Notes: generated by a model from the sequence alone, not told the origin. 64,000 nucleotides of DNA from Streptomyces sp. DH41 (GCF_029813785.1 NZ_JARVKY010000007.1:124001-188000), one strand, 5' to 3'. Positions 35,921 to 46,708 are shown, numbered from the stretch's first letter. Program-made: numbers and translations.

Positions 35921-36781
35921 ATGCCAGAAGCAGCCTCCGCAGCGGCCATGCGGGCCACCATCGGCGACAGTGAGTTCGACCGGGACACCGCCGTCACCCG
36001 GCGTGCCCCCGGTGTCTACGACATCGACCTCTCCGCCGGCTGGACGATCATCAACGCCGTCAACGGCGGCTACCTGCTGGCCGTCCTGGGTCGCGCTCTC
36101 GCGGACGCCCTGCCGCATCCCGACCCCTTCACGATCTCGGCGCACTACCTCACCGCCTCCCGGCCGGGCCCGGCGGTCGTACGCACCGAGACCGTCCGCA
36201 CGGGACGCACCCTCTCCACCGGCCAGGCCTCCCTCTTCCAGTACGACGACGAGGGCAACGAGGTGGAGCGCATCCGCGTCCTCGCCTCCTACGGCGACCT
36301 CGACACGCTGCCCGACGACGTCCGCACCTCGGCGAAGCCGCCCGGGATCCCGCCGATGGACCAGTGCTTCGGTCCGGAGGACGGCCCCGCCCCCGTCGAG
36401 GGCAGCTCGGCCATCGCCGACCGGCTGATGCTCAAGCTGGACCCCGCCACGCTGGGCTGGGCGCTCGGACAGCCCTCGGGCCGGGGCGAGATGCGGGCCT
36501 GGTTCGGGCTCGCCGACGGCCGCGACGCCGACCCCCTGTCGATGCTCCTGGCGGTGGACGCGCTGCCCCCGACCGCCTTCGAGCTCGGGCTCAAGGGCTG
36601 GGTGCCCACCGTCGAGCTGACCGCGCACGTGCGGTGCCGTCCGGCGCCGGGACCGCTGCGCGTCTCCATCACCACCCGCAACCTCGCCGGCGGCTTCCTG
36701 GAGGAGGACGCGGAGATCTGGGACAGCGCCGACCGACTGGTGGCCCAGTCCCGTCAGCTCGCCCGGGTCCGGCTCGGCTGA
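35921..36781 (+). CDS. Acyl-CoA thioesterase-like, double hotdog (TesB-type) protein
   Basis: Protein of 286 aa with two hotdog halves: NAVNGGYLLAVLGRAL and HYLTASRPGPAVVRTE in the first, and DPLSMLLAVDALPPTAFELG with VRCRPAPGPLRVSITTRNL and a final QSRQLARV in the second. This is the Streptomyces thioesterase superfamily (4HBT_3) that probably hydrolyses acyl-CoA; the substrate is unknown. It starts 26 bp after the TioE stop. A small dyad GCTAC (35883-35887) / GTAGC (35894-35898) overlaps that stop, and TACCGT (35909-35914) ends six bases before the ATG, so it may have its own leaderless promoter. Confidence 0.83.
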   Translation: MPEAASAAAMRATIGDSEFDRDTAVTRRAPGVYDIDLSAGWTIINAVNGGYLLAVLGRALADALPHPDPFTISAHYLTASRPGPAVVRTETVRTGRTLSTGQASLFQYDDEGNEVERIRVLASYGDLDTLPDDVRTSAKPPGIPPMDQCFGPEDGPAPVEGSSAIADRLMLKLDPATLGWALGQPSGRGEMRAWFGLADGRDADPLSMLLAVDALPPTAFELGLKGWVPTVELTAHVRCRPAPGPLRVSITTRNLAGGFLEEDAEIWDSADRLVAQSRQLARVRLG

Positions 36782-36888
36782 CCCGCGCCCCCTACGGCAC
36801 GCCGGCGCCGTGAAGTCCGGCCCTACCGTCCACCGGGACGCCGAGGCCCCTGTCCGCCTCCGGCGTCCCGGTTCTCGGTGTGTCCGAC

Positions 36889-36979
36889 GACGGCCGACGG
36901 TCGACCGCCGACCGCCGACCGCCGGTTGCTGACGGCAGACGGCTGACGGCTGACGGCAGACGGGTGACAGTAGACGGCC
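36889..36979 (+). repeat. Heptanucleotide tandem repeat, 13 units
   Basis: Thirteen consecutive 7-bp units fill 91 bp, consensus GACGGCN with variants GACCGCC (three in a row), GACGGCT, GACGGCA, GACGGGT, GACAGTA and one GGTTGCT. It occupies the space between convergent thioesterase and TetR genes and stops two bases before the TetR stop codon. Period 7 is not a codon multiple, so it is non-coding and prone to length change. Confidence 0.9.
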
Positions 36980-36980
36980 G

Positions 36981-37634
36981 TCAGTCCAGCCAGTGCCGTC
37001 GGCCGAGGCTGATCAGCCGCATCTGGCGGGTCGCGGTGTCGGCCGCCCGCCGGCGTGCCTCGTCCGGTGTCTCCGGTGTCTCCGGTGTCTCCGGCGTCTC
37101 CAGCGCTTCCAGGAACAGGGAGCCCGTGGCGAGCATCTGGTCGACGTAGAGACCCGCGAGCATCAGCAGATCGGCGTCGCTCCAGCCCGCCGACACGGGG
37201 TCCTTGGCCAGCTCGGCCTTCACCTCCTCCGCGAACCGGGCCAGTTGCTCCCGTATGGCCTCCCGTACCGGCTGCACCCCGCCGTGCCGTTCGCGCGCGA
37301 TGAACCGGACGTGGGTGGGGTACGCGGCCACGTGACCGGCGATCAGCTCGACCGCGCGGGCGATGCGTTCATCGCGGTCCTCGGCCGGTGACACCGTCGT
37401 CCGGATCATCGGGTGCAGGCTGCCCAGCGCCTCCTCGACCAGTGCCACGCCGAGGTCGGCGATGGAGCGGAAGTGCCGGTAGAAGGCGGTCGGGGCCACG
37501 CCCACGGCACGGGTGACCTCGCGCAGGCCCAGGCTGCTCAGGCTCTGCTCCTCCAGCAGTCCGAGGGCCGCGTCCAGGAGCGCCTTCCGGGTCTTCCGCT
37601 TCTGGGCCTCTCGAACGCCGGGGGTGTGACTCAT
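36981..37634 (-). CDS. TetR family transcriptional regulator
   Basis: Regulator of 217 aa. The N-terminal HTH includes TRKALLDAALGLLEE and LREVTRAVGVAPTAFYRHF (residues 15-58). The ligand-binding domain resembles the FabR-like group that senses fatty acyl thioesters, with ARERHGG and LYVDQMLATGSLFLEAL. Near the C-terminus a short repeat ETP occurs four times, coded by 9-bp repeats. It diverges from a small membrane-protein gene; the shared gap holds two copies of AACAACTGT, a likely operator. The upstream convergent thioesterase may be a target, but this is only suggested by neighbourhood. Confidence 0.88.
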   Translation of the reverse strand: MSHTPGVREAQKRKTRKALLDAALGLLEEQSLSSLGLREVTRAVGVAPTAFYRHFRSIADLGVALVEEALGSLHPMIRTTVSPAEDRDERIARAVELIAGHVAAYPTHVRFIARERHGGVQPVREAIREQLARFAEEVKAELAKDPVSAGWSDADLLMLAGLYVDQMLATGSLFLEALETPETPETPETPDEARRRAADTATRQMRLISLGRRHWLD

Positions 37635-37645
37635 GCCATGCAGTC

Positions 37646-37711
37646 AACAACTGTTCTCTGAAATTGAAAAGCCGTGGCGCGCGTTAGACTGGCAAGTCAG
37701 TGAACAACTGT
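37646..37711. promoter_or_regulatory. Repeated AACAACTGT motif in TetR divergent region
   Basis: AACAACTGT occurs at 37646-37654 and again at 37703-37711. The first copy extends to AACAACTGTT, a near-palindrome; the second is flanked as GTGAACAACTGTAAC. They lie between the TetR start (37634) and the small gene at 37749, where an autoregulatory TetR operator is expected. The interval between them has low G+C for this genome. Confidence 0.5.
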
Positions 37712-37748
37712 AACCGCAACCGTTCACGAAAGGTCGGGGGTTCGCCCC

Positions 37749-37916
37749 ATGCTGTTTCTCGTCGCCGCACTCCTGCTCCTGGGCGTGGTGCTGGGCACCG
37801 TCGCCCACGCACCGCTCACCTTCTCCGTCGCCGCAGGCCTGGTCATCGCGGTCTGGCTCGGCATCTTCGCGCTCCGCGAGCGGCACGGCCGCCGACGGAG
37901 CACCTCCACCCACTGA
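37749..37916 (+). CDS. Small two-helix membrane protein
   Basis: A 55-aa protein, not recognised beyond its type. Two hydrophobic segments (residues 1-21 and 24-43, with VAALLLLGVVLGTV and VAAGLVIAVWLGIFAL) are followed by a basic tail RERHGRRRSTSTH. Codon bias is strong, which supports it as a real gene. GGTCGGGGG lies upstream of the ATG but the spacing is long. It is divergent from the TetR gene across the AACAACTGT motifs and 72 bp ahead of a DUF4190 membrane protein, with which it may be co-transcribed. The TetR protein is the likely controller. Confidence 0.72.
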   Translation: MLFLVAALLLLGVVLGTVAHAPLTFSVAAGLVIAVWLGIFALRERHGRRRSTSTH

Positions 37917-37988
37917 CGCACGGCACCGACGTGCGGCGCCGACGCCCGGCACGTACGCACAGCACTGACGCACGGCAGGGAGAACACC

Positions 37989-38258
37989 ATGCAGCTCACC
38001 GCACCGGCCACCGCCCGCCGCACCGGCATCCGGGACACCGACGGCATGGCCGTCGCCTCCTTCGTCCTCGGCCTGCTCGGACTGCTCGTCCTCAACGTCT
38101 TCCTCGGCCCGATCGCCATCGTGCTGGCGAGTGTCGCCCTGTGGCGCGGCACCGCCCGCCGCGGCCGGGCCCTGCTCGGCCTCGGGCTGGGCATCGCCGA
38201 CCTGTTGGTCCTGGTGGCGTTCATGGCCGCGGACGACACGATGTCGTGGAGTCTGTGA
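37989..38258 (+). CDS. DUF4190 domain membrane protein
   Basis: Protein of 89 aa. After a short polar N-terminus come two hydrophobic segments, MAVASFVLGLLGLLVLNVFL and ALLGLGLGIADLLVLVAFMA, joined by a loop with WRGTARRGR. This is the DUF4190 layout, common in actinomycetes and of unknown role. The ribosome site AGGGAG sits six bases before the ATG. It lies downstream of the small two-helix protein and probably shares its transcript. Confidence 0.82.
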   Translation: MQLTAPATARRTGIRDTDGMAVASFVLGLLGLLVLNVFLGPIAIVLASVALWRGTARRGRALLGLGLGIADLLVLVAFMAADDTMSWSL

Positions 38259-38390
38259 GCCGGCCGCGAACCGTGCGCCCCCGCACCGTCCGCGCGGGCC
38301 GTCCACGCGCACCGTCCGCACGGCCGCGCGGGGAAGAGGCCAACCTTGATCTGAGGCCGGGCGGGAGTGCCCCGTAGAATCGGCCCCACC

Positions 38391-39560
38391 ATGGCTTACC
38401 TCGACCACGCCGCGACCACCCCGATGCTTCCCGAGGCAGTCGAGGCACTCACCGCGCACCTGAGCGCCACCGGCAACGCCTCCTCCCTCCACGCGTCCGG
38501 CCGCCGCGCGCGGCGCACCGTCGAGGAGTCCCGCGAGGCCCTCGCCGAAGCCCTCGGCGCCCGGCCCAGCGAGGTGGTCCTCACCTCCGGCGGCACCGAG
38601 GCCGACAACCTCGCCGTCAAGGGCCTGTACTGGGCCCGCCGCGACGCCGACCCGGCCCGCACCCGGGTCCTGGCCAGCCCCGTCGAGCACCACGCGGTCC
38701 TCGACGCCGTCCACTGGCTCGGCGAACACGAGGGCGCGCGGGTCGAGTACCTGCCGGTCGACGCCCACGGCCGCGTCCACCCCGAGGCGCTGCGCGATGC
38801 CATCGCCCGCGACCCCTCCGACGTGGCCCTCGCCACCGTCATGTGGGCCAACAACGAGATCGGCACCATCATGCCGGTCCGTGAACTCGCCGACGTGGCC
38901 GCCGAGTTCGACGTGCCGCTGCACGCCGACGCGGTCCAGGCCGTCGGCCAGCTGCCGGTCGACTTCGCCGCCTCCGGGCTCGCCGCCATGACGGTTTCCA
39001 GCCACAAGATCGGCGGCCCCTACGGCATCGGCGCGCTACTGCTGGGCCGCGAGTACAGCCCCGTACCGGTCCTGCACGGCGGCGGCCAGGAACGCCACGT
39101 CCGCTCCGGCACCCTCGACGTCCCCGCCGTCGCCTCCTTCGCGGTCGCCGGGCGTCTCGCCGCCGAGCAGCGCGAGTGGTTCGCCCGCGAGATCGGCGCC
39201 CTGCGCGACGACCTGGTCGACGCCGTCCGTACGGCGGTCCCGGACGCGATCCTGGGCGGCGATCCGGCACCGGAGGGCCGCCTTCCGGCCAACGCCCACT
39301 TCACCTTCCCGGGCTGCGAGGGCGACTCCCTCCTCCTCCTGCTCGACGCCCAGGGCATCGAGTGCTCCACCGGCTCGGCCTGCACCGCCGGCGTCGCCCA
39401 GCCCAGCCACGTCCTGCTGGCCACCGGCACCGCCCCCGACCTGGCCCGCGGCACCCTGCGCTTCTCGCTGGGCCACACCTCCACCGAGGCCGACGTGGAG
39501 GCCGTCGCCAAGGCGATCGGCCCGGCGGTGGAACGGGCCCGGGCGGCGGGGCTGAGCTGA
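38391..39560 (+). CDS. Cysteine desulfurase (IscS/NifS class)
   Basis: PLP enzyme of 389 aa that takes sulfur from L-cysteine as an enzyme persulfide. It has [12 protein letters not shown], the PLP Lys in [15 protein letters not shown], and the sulfur-accepting Cys in STGSACTAG. This is the class I (IscS-like) arrangement of the active-site loop. The gene next in the same direction is mnmA, so its main job is probably to supply sulfur for tRNA 2-thiouridine. A TAGAAT box (38375-38380) lies ten bases before the ATG and no ribosome site is visible, so the leader is very short or absent. Confidence 0.94.
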   Translation: MAYLDHAATTPMLPEAVEALTAHLSATGNASSLHASGRRARRTVEESREALAEALGARPSEVVLTSGGTEADNLAVKGLYWARRDADPARTRVLASPVEHHAVLDAVHWLGEHEGARVEYLPVDAHGRVHPEALRDAIARDPSDVALATVMWANNEIGTIMPVRELADVAAEFDVPLHADAVQAVGQLPVDFAASGLAAMTVSSHKIGGPYGIGALLLGREYSPVPVLHGGGQERHVRSGTLDVPAVASFAVAGRLAAEQREWFAREIGALRDDLVDAVRTAVPDAILGGDPAPEGRLPANAHFTFPGCEGDSLLLLLDAQGIECSTGSACTAGVAQPSHVLLATGTAPDLARGTLRFSLGHTSTEADVEAVAKAIGPAVERARAAGLS

Positions 39561-39567
39561 GACCGGG

Positions 39568-40380
39568 CTAGGCGCCGGACCGGGACGGACCGCTCGTCGG
39601 GCCGCCCGACGGGGCGCTCGTGGCCGCCCGCCGCACCAGCTTCATGTACCGGTCCCAGTCCCAGTGCGGCCCCGGATCGGTGTGGTCGGTGCCCGGCACC
39701 TGTACGTGACCGATGATGTGCTCGCGGTCCAGGGGTATGTCGTACCGCGCGCAGATCCCCGCCGTCAGCCGCGCCGAGGCCGCGTACATCTCGTCGGTGA
39801 GATCCTGCGGGCGGTCCACGAAACCCTCGTGCTCGATGCCGACACTGCGCTCGTTGTAGTCGCGGTTGCCCGCCTGGTAGGCCACGTCCAGCTCGCGGAC
39901 CATCTGGGTGACGCGCCCGTCCTGCCCGACGATGTAGTGCGTGGCAGCCTTGTGCCCGGGGTCCTGGAACGCTCTGACCGCACTCTCGAAACTGCCCTGT
40001 GTGACATGGACGATCACCATGTCGACGCCGAAGTCGTCGGGCCGGTCGGCACGGCGCCAGTTCTCGTCCGAGGCCGCCACCCAGCGCGCGCCGGCGTAGT
40101 CGACCACGCCCTCCTCGCGGGGCCGCTCCACTCCCGGCACGCGCCACCACAGGCGGGCCAGCTCGTCGCGCGCCAGCACCGCCGTGCCCACGGCCGCCGC
40201 CGTGCCGCCGACGATCAGCGCGCGGCGGCCGATGCGCCGGTCCGCGTCCTTGGACCCACCAGCGGGCCCTCCGGGGGAGCCACTGCCGGACCCGCCCGCG
40301 GACCCGCCGGTCGGTCCACCGGTAGCTCCACCGACGGACCCGCCGGTGGATGAGCTTCTGGATTCATGCTTCGCCCCCAT
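39568..40380 (-). CDS. N-acetylmuramoyl-L-alanine amidase with Gly-rich N-terminus
   Basis: Exported amidase of 270 aa. The amidase_2 domain covers residues about 95-250: [44 protein letters not shown], and [19 protein letters not shown]; the three zinc ligands (two His and an Asp/His position) are present. It cuts the MurNAc-L-Ala bond of peptidoglycan. The first 42 residues are an unusual Gly/Ser/Thr/Pro repeat ahead of a twin-arginine-like sequence [12 protein letters not shown] and a hydrophobic segment. The start at 40380 has GGAGA upstream. It lies on the opposite strand between the desulfurase and mnmA. Confidence 0.87.
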   Translation of the reverse strand: MGAKHESRSSSTGGSVGGATGGPTGGSAGGSGSGSPGGPAGGSKDADRRIGRRALIVGGTAAAVGTAVLARDELARLWWRVPGVERPREEGVVDYAGARWVAASDENWRRADRPDDFGVDMVIVHVTQGSFESAVRAFQDPGHKAATHYIVGQDGRVTQMVRELDVAYQAGNRDYNERSVGIEHEGFVDRPQDLTDEMYAASARLTAGICARYDIPLDREHIIGHVQVPGTDHTDPGPHWDWDRYMKLVRRAATSAPSGGPTSGPSRSGA

Positions 40381-40440
40381 GCGATCTCCAACGCATACTC
40401 GCGGGCTCCGGTTCCCTCCTCCCCGTACCCTGGAAGGGCT

Positions 40441-41574
40441 ATGACTGATGACACCCCGCAGCGCACCCGTCCCCTCCGCGTCCTCGCCGCCATGTCGGGC
40501 GGAGTCGACTCCGCCGTCGCCGCCGCCCGCGCGGCCGAGGCGGGGCACGACGTGACCGGCGTCCACCTCGCGCTCTCCGCGAACCCGCAGTCCTTCCGCA
40601 CGGGCGCGCGGGGCTGTTGCACCATCGAGGACTCGCGGGACGCCCGCCGCGCCGCGGACGTCATCGGCATCCCGTTCTACGTGTGGGACCTCGCCGACCG
40701 CTTCCGGGAGGACGTGGTCGAGGACTTCGTCGCCGAGTACGAGGCCGGCCGCACCCCCAACCCCTGCCTGCGCTGCAACGAGAAGATCAAGTTCGCCGCG
40801 CTCCTCGACAAGGCGCTCGCCCTCGGCTTCGACGCCGTCTGCACCGGTCACTACGCCAAGGTGATCCTCAAGGACGACGGCACACGCGAGCTGCACCGCG
40901 CCTCCGACATGGCCAAGGACCAGAGCTACGTCCTCGGTGTGCTGGACGACCGGCAGCTCGCGCACGCGATGTTCCCGCTCGGCGACACCCTCACCACCAA
41001 GGACGAGATCCGCGCGGAGGCCGAGCGCAGGGACCTGGCGGTGGCCAAGAAGCCCGACTCGCACGACATCTGCTTCATCGCCGACGGCGACACCCAGGGC
41101 TTCCTGGCCGACCGGCTCGGCAAGGCCGAGGGCGACATCGTCGACGAGGCGGGCAACCGGCTCGGCACCCACGAGGGCGCCTACGGTTACACCATCGGCC
41201 AGCGCAAGGGCCTCAGGATCGGCACCCCGGCCCCCGACGGCAAGCCGCGCTACGTCCTGGACATCTCCCCGGTGACCAACACGGTGACCGTCGGCCCCGC
41301 GGACTCCCTGGACGTCCACGCGCTGCGCGCGATCAAGCCCCGCTGGTGCGGCGCCGCGCCGACCGGCCCCGGCACCTACACGGCGCAGCTCCGCGCCCAC
41401 GGCGGCGAGACCGGGGTACGGGCCGAGCTGGTCGGCGACTTCCTGGAGGTGTCCTTCACGGATCCGGTACGCGGCGTCGCCCCCGGCCAGGCGATCGTGC
41501 TGTACGACGGCACGCGCGTGGTGGGCTCGGCGACGATCGCGTCCACCACGCGCGCGACGGCCGGCGTGGCCTGA
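40441..41574 (+). CDS. mnmA: tRNA-specific 2-thiouridylase MnmA
   Basis: Enzyme of 377 aa that adds sulfur to U34 of tRNA Lys, Glu and Gln. The ATP-pyrophosphatase motif is [13 protein letters not shown]. The two catalytic Cys lie in [12 protein letters not shown] and [10 protein letters not shown], both intact. The C-terminal beta-barrel ends in TIASTTRA. The ATG has GGAAGGG upstream. It works with the cysteine desulfurase two genes upstream. Its divergent neighbour, the amidase, starts 60 bp away. Confidence 0.96.
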   Translation: MTDDTPQRTRPLRVLAAMSGGVDSAVAAARAAEAGHDVTGVHLALSANPQSFRTGARGCCTIEDSRDARRAADVIGIPFYVWDLADRFREDVVEDFVAEYEAGRTPNPCLRCNEKIKFAALLDKALALGFDAVCTGHYAKVILKDDGTRELHRASDMAKDQSYVLGVLDDRQLAHAMFPLGDTLTTKDEIRAEAERRDLAVAKKPDSHDICFIADGDTQGFLADRLGKAEGDIVDEAGNRLGTHEGAYGYTIGQRKGLRIGTPAPDGKPRYVLDISPVTNTVTVGPADSLDVHALRAIKPRWCGAAPTGPGTYTAQLRAHGGETGVRAELVGDFLEVSFTDPVRGVAPGQAIVLYDGTRVVGSATIASTTRATAGVA

Positions 41575-41670
41575 ACCGTCGTCGTACGCCGCCCCCCGCG
41601 CGACCGACTCCATGCCGGCCCACGTGGGGGACCGGCGGGCGGCCCGATCACTCCCCACGGCACGCGATCG

Positions 41671-41750
41671 ATCGGTCGGGACGCGGCATCGGTCAGGACG
41701 CGAATCGGTCGGGACACGGCATCGGTCAGGACGCGAATCGGTCAGGACAC
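41671..41750 (+). repeat. 33-bp tandem repeat, 2.4 units, entering DUF427 3' end
   Basis: The unit beginning ATCGGTCGGGACGCGGCATC runs 41671-41703 and is repeated with one change at 41704-41736, followed by 14 bases of a third unit. Each unit is itself two related halves, so ATCGGTC(G/A)GGAC occurs five times. The repeat passes into the last codons of the minus-strand DUF427 gene, whose stop (41742-41744) lies inside the third unit. Confidence 0.9.
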
Positions 41751-42077
41751 CTCCACCTCGTAGAAGCAGAGGTGGTCCTTGATGTCCCGCACCTCCGGCT
41801 TCGGGTCCGGGTAGGCCCAGACGACATCCGCCGCCTCCGGCAGCGACCAGTACGACGCGTCGCCCTTGAAGGGGCAGTGCGTCCGCGTGTCGGACGGGGT
41901 CAGCAGGTCGAGGCGTACGTCCTGGGGCGGGATGTAGTACCGCTCCGGGAGGCCCGTCTCCCGCAGCACCAGTGCCCCGTCGCTCTCCGCCAGGACCTGC
42001 CCGCCGTGCACCACGCGCACGTGCCGGTCGCTCGGCTCGACGGTGATGCGGTGTCCCTTGAGCTTCTCGAGTCCCAC
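41742..42077 (-). CDS. DUF427 domain protein
   Basis: Small cytoplasmic protein of 111 aa with the DUF427 beta-fold. Motifs include VRVVHGGQVLAES, YYIPPQDVRLDLL, THCPFKGDASYWSL and WAYPDPKPEV, which are typical. The family's function is unknown; a conserved Cys-Pro-Phe-Lys-Gly could be functional. The start is a GTG with GAGGAGG upstream. The stop codon lies in a 33-bp tandem repeat, so the C-terminal residues may vary between strains. Confidence 0.9.
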   Translation of the reverse strand: MGLEKLKGHRITVEPSDRHVRVVHGGQVLAESDGALVLRETGLPERYYIPPQDVRLDLLTPSDTRTHCPFKGDASYWSLPEAADVVWAYPDPKPEVRDIKDHLCFYEVEVS

Positions 42078-42169
42078 GATCGTCCTCCTCGGTGGCAGTG
42101 GCCCCGGTCACTACAGCGCGGCCGGAAGCCGGGTTCTTCCCCGTGGGGCGCCGAACGTACCGTGGCCCC

Positions 42170-42709
42170 ATGAACATCTGCGTCTTCCTCTCCGCCGCCG
42201 ACCTCGACGAGCGCTACACGCGCCCCGCCAAGGAGTTCGCCGAACTGCTCGGCAAGGGCGGTCACACCCTCGTGTGGGGCGGTTCCGACGTCGGCCTGAT
42301 GAAGGTGGTCGCCGACGGCGTGCAGGAGTCCGGAGGGCGGCTGCTGGGGGTCTCGGTGGACTTCCTGGCGGCCAAGGCGCGCGAGGGCGCCGACGAGATG
42401 GTGATCGCCCGGGACCTCGCCGAGCGCAAGCGGCTGCTGCTGGGGAAGGCCGACGCCGTGGTGATCATGGTGGGCGGCACCGGCACGCTGGACGAGGCGA
42501 CGGAGATCCTGGAGCTGAAGAAGCACGGGCACACCGACAAGCCGGTCGTCCTGCTGAACACGGCGGGCTTCTACGACGGCCTCAAGGAGCAGTTCCGCCG
42601 GATGGAGGACGAGGGCTTCCTGCCCCGCCCCCTCACCGAGCTGGTCTTCTTCGCCGAGGAGCCCGTCGGGGCGCTCGCCTACCTGGAGGAGAGCCAGGGC
42701 ATCGAGTGA
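42170..42709 (+). CDS. LOG-like Rossmann protein (TIGR00730 family)
   Basis: Protein of 179 aa related to LOG phosphoribohydrolases, which release cytokinin-type or purine bases from nucleoside monophosphates. It has VWGGSDVGLMKVVADG, then AERKRLLLGKADA (Arg and Lys ligand region), and the phosphate-binding loop GGTGTLDE. The usual PGGxGTxxE has Pro replaced by Val (residue 101), which is odd though the rest is intact. The start was chosen because MNICVFLSAA is the family opening; the ribosome site is weak. It is 26 bp ahead of an SDR gene. Confidence 0.83.
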   Translation: MNICVFLSAADLDERYTRPAKEFAELLGKGGHTLVWGGSDVGLMKVVADGVQESGGRLLGVSVDFLAAKAREGADEMVIARDLAERKRLLLGKADAVVIMVGGTGTLDEATEILELKKHGHTDKPVVLLNTAGFYDGLKEQFRRMEDEGFLPRPLTELVFFAEEPVGALAYLEESQGIE

Positions 42710-42735
42710 GGCCGCGGTGGTGCGAGCATGGCGGC

Positions 42736-43425
42736 ATGGCTACACATGTGATCACCGGAGCGGGCTCCGGCATCGGCGCCGCCGTCACCCGCCGCCTGCA
42801 CGAGCGCGGCGACGAGGTCGTGCTGCACGCGCGCGACGCGGGCCGGGCGAAGGAACTGGCGGCCGAGTTCCCCGGCGCGCAGACGCTGGTCGGCGACCTT
42901 TCCGACCCGGGCAAGCTGTCCTGGGCCTTCTCCCACCAGAGCCTGCCCGACCGGGTGGACTCGCTGCTGCACATCGCCGGGGTCGTCGACCTCGGGCCGG
43001 TCGGCGACCTCACCCCGAAGACCTGGCTCAACCAGCTGAACGTCAACCTGGTCGCCCCCGCCGAGCTGACCCGCCTCTTCCTGCCCCAGCTGCGCGTCGC
43101 CCAGGGACACGTGCTGTTCGTCAACTCCGGCTCCGGCCTGAACGCCCACGCCGGCTGGGCCGCGTACGCCGCCTCCAAGCACGGCCTGAAGGCCCTGGCC
43201 GACTCCCTGCGCCACGAGGAGCACGCGAACGGCGTCCGCGTCACCTCGGTCTACCCCGGCCGCACCGCCAGCCCCATGCAGGCCAAGGTGCACCAGCAGG
43301 AGGGCAAGGAGTACGACCCCACGAAGTGGATCGACCCCGAGTCGGTCGCCACGACGATCCTGATGGCCCTGGACCTTCCCAGGGACGCGGAGGTCAACGA
43401 CCTGACGGTGCGCCCGGGGCGGTGA
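42736..43425 (+). CDS. Short-chain dehydrogenase/reductase (SDR)
   Basis: NAD(P)-dependent oxidoreductase of 229 aa. The cofactor motif is TGAGSGIG (residues 7-14). The catalytic residues are Ser 131 or 133 in NSGSGLN, Tyr 144 and Lys 148 in YAASK; Asn in NVNLVAP is also present. The PGRTASPMQAK stretch after the active site is usual for classical SDRs. The substrate is unknown. It closely follows the LOG-like gene and may be co-transcribed. No clear ribosome site precedes the ATG. Confidence 0.9.
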   Translation: MATHVITGAGSGIGAAVTRRLHERGDEVVLHARDAGRAKELAAEFPGAQTLVGDLSDPGKLSWAFSHQSLPDRVDSLLHIAGVVDLGPVGDLTPKTWLNQLNVNLVAPAELTRLFLPQLRVAQGHVLFVNSGSGLNAHAGWAAYAASKHGLKALADSLRHEEHANGVRVTSVYPGRTASPMQAKVHQQEGKEYDPTKWIDPESVATTILMALDLPRDAEVNDLTVRPGR

Positions 43426-43483
43426 CGGCCCGCGGGGGCGCCGGTCGTGTTCGCCCGCTCCCGCTCCCGCATAGGCTGGCCGG

Positions 43484-44497
43484 GTGAGCGACAACAGCCA
43501 GACCAGCCCGCTTTTCGGCCCCGCCACCGGCGTCGGCTCCCTGCCGGGGGACGACGCCCGCGAGGCCGTCAAGACCGCCACCGGTACCTTCGAGGACTTC
43601 CCGTTCCTCCCCGAGCTGCCCGCCCGCGGTCCCGGCGCCGACATGATCGGCCGCACCGCCGGGATGCTCGTCGAGCTGTACGCGCGCGTGGAGCCCAGCG
43701 GCTGGCGGCTCGGCGACCGGCCGGGGCGCGACACCAAGCGGGCCCGGGCCTGGCTCGGGGAGGACCTCGACGCCCTGGAGCAGTTCACCCAGGGCTACGA
43801 GGGGCCGCTGAAGGTCCAGGCCGTCGGCCCCTGGACACTCGCAGCCGCCCTGGAGCTCAGGAACGGCGAGGCGGTCCTCTCCGACGCCGGCGCGTCCCGC
43901 GACCTCGCCGCCTCCCTCGCGGAAGGGCTGCGCCTGCACCTCGCCGAGGCCCGGCGCCGGGTGCCCGGCGCCCGGCTCGTGCTCCAGCTGGACGAACCGT
44001 CCCTCACCGCCGTCCTGCGCGGCCAGGTCCGGAGCGCCAGCGGCTACCGCACCCACCGGGCCGTCGACCGCCAGGTCGTCGAGGCCGCGCTCCGCGACGT
44101 CGCGGGAGTACACGGCGACGGACCCGTCGTGGTCCACTCCTGCGCACCGGACGTGCCGTTCGCCCTGCTGCGCCGGGCCGGCGTCGCGGGCGTCTCCTTC
44201 GACTTCTCGCTCCTCACCGAGCGTGACGATGACGTGATCGGCGAGGCCGTCGAGGGCGGCACCCGGTTGTTCGCCGGTGTCGTGCCGGGCACGGATGCCG
44301 CATTGTCAGACCCTGCCGGTAGCGTCATGGGGGTCAGGACGCTGTGGCGCAGGCTGGGGCTGCACCCGGGGCTTCTCGCGGAGGCGGTCACCGTGACGCC
44401 GGCGTGCGGACTCGCGGGCGCGTCCCCCGAGTACGCCCGCCGGGCGCTCGCCCACTGCGCCCGGGCGGCGAGATCCCTCGCGGACAACCCAGAGTAA
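43484..44497 (+). CDS. MetE-like (cobalamin-independent methionine synthase C-terminal) protein
   Basis: Protein of 337 aa, a single MetE_C-type barrel. It opens with GPATGVGSLPGDD and has LQLDEPSLTAVLRG. Metal-type ligands are visible as His-x-Cys in VVHSCAPDV and a later Cys in VTPACGLAG, matching the zinc site of MetE. It lacks the N-terminal half needed by full MetE for the folate, so a different methyl donor, or a non-methionine role, is likely. The start is a GTG. It ends 15 bp before ligA, so the two are probably co-transcribed. Confidence 0.85.
   Translation: MSDNSQTSPLFGPATGVGSLPGDDAREAVKTATGTFEDFPFLPELPARGPGADMIGRTAGMLVELYARVEPSGWRLGDRPGRDTKRARAWLGEDLDALEQFTQGYEGPLKVQAVGPWTLAAALELRNGEAVLSDAGASRDLAASLAEGLRLHLAEARRRVPGARLVLQLDEPSLTAVLRGQVRSASGYRTHRAVDRQVVEAALRDVAGVHGDGPVVVHSCAPDVPFALLRRAGVAGVSFDFSLLTERDDDVIGEAVEGGTRLFAGVVPGTDAALSDPAGSVMGVRTLWRRLGLHPGLLAEAVTVTPACGLAGASPEYARRALAHCARAARSLADNPE

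Positions 44498-46708
<2,211 letters not shown>

Noticed and set aside
38259..38390. Repetitive GCACCGTCCGC segments before the desulfurase gene as a regulatory array
   Set aside because: Copies are partial and irregularly spaced; ordinary G+C-rich simple sequence explains them.
40381..42177. Long minus-strand frame antisense to mnmA, joined to the amidase
   Set aside because: Shadow of mnmA, rich in Arg/Ala/Gly and lacking family motifs. The amidase proper starts at 40380 with a ribosome site.
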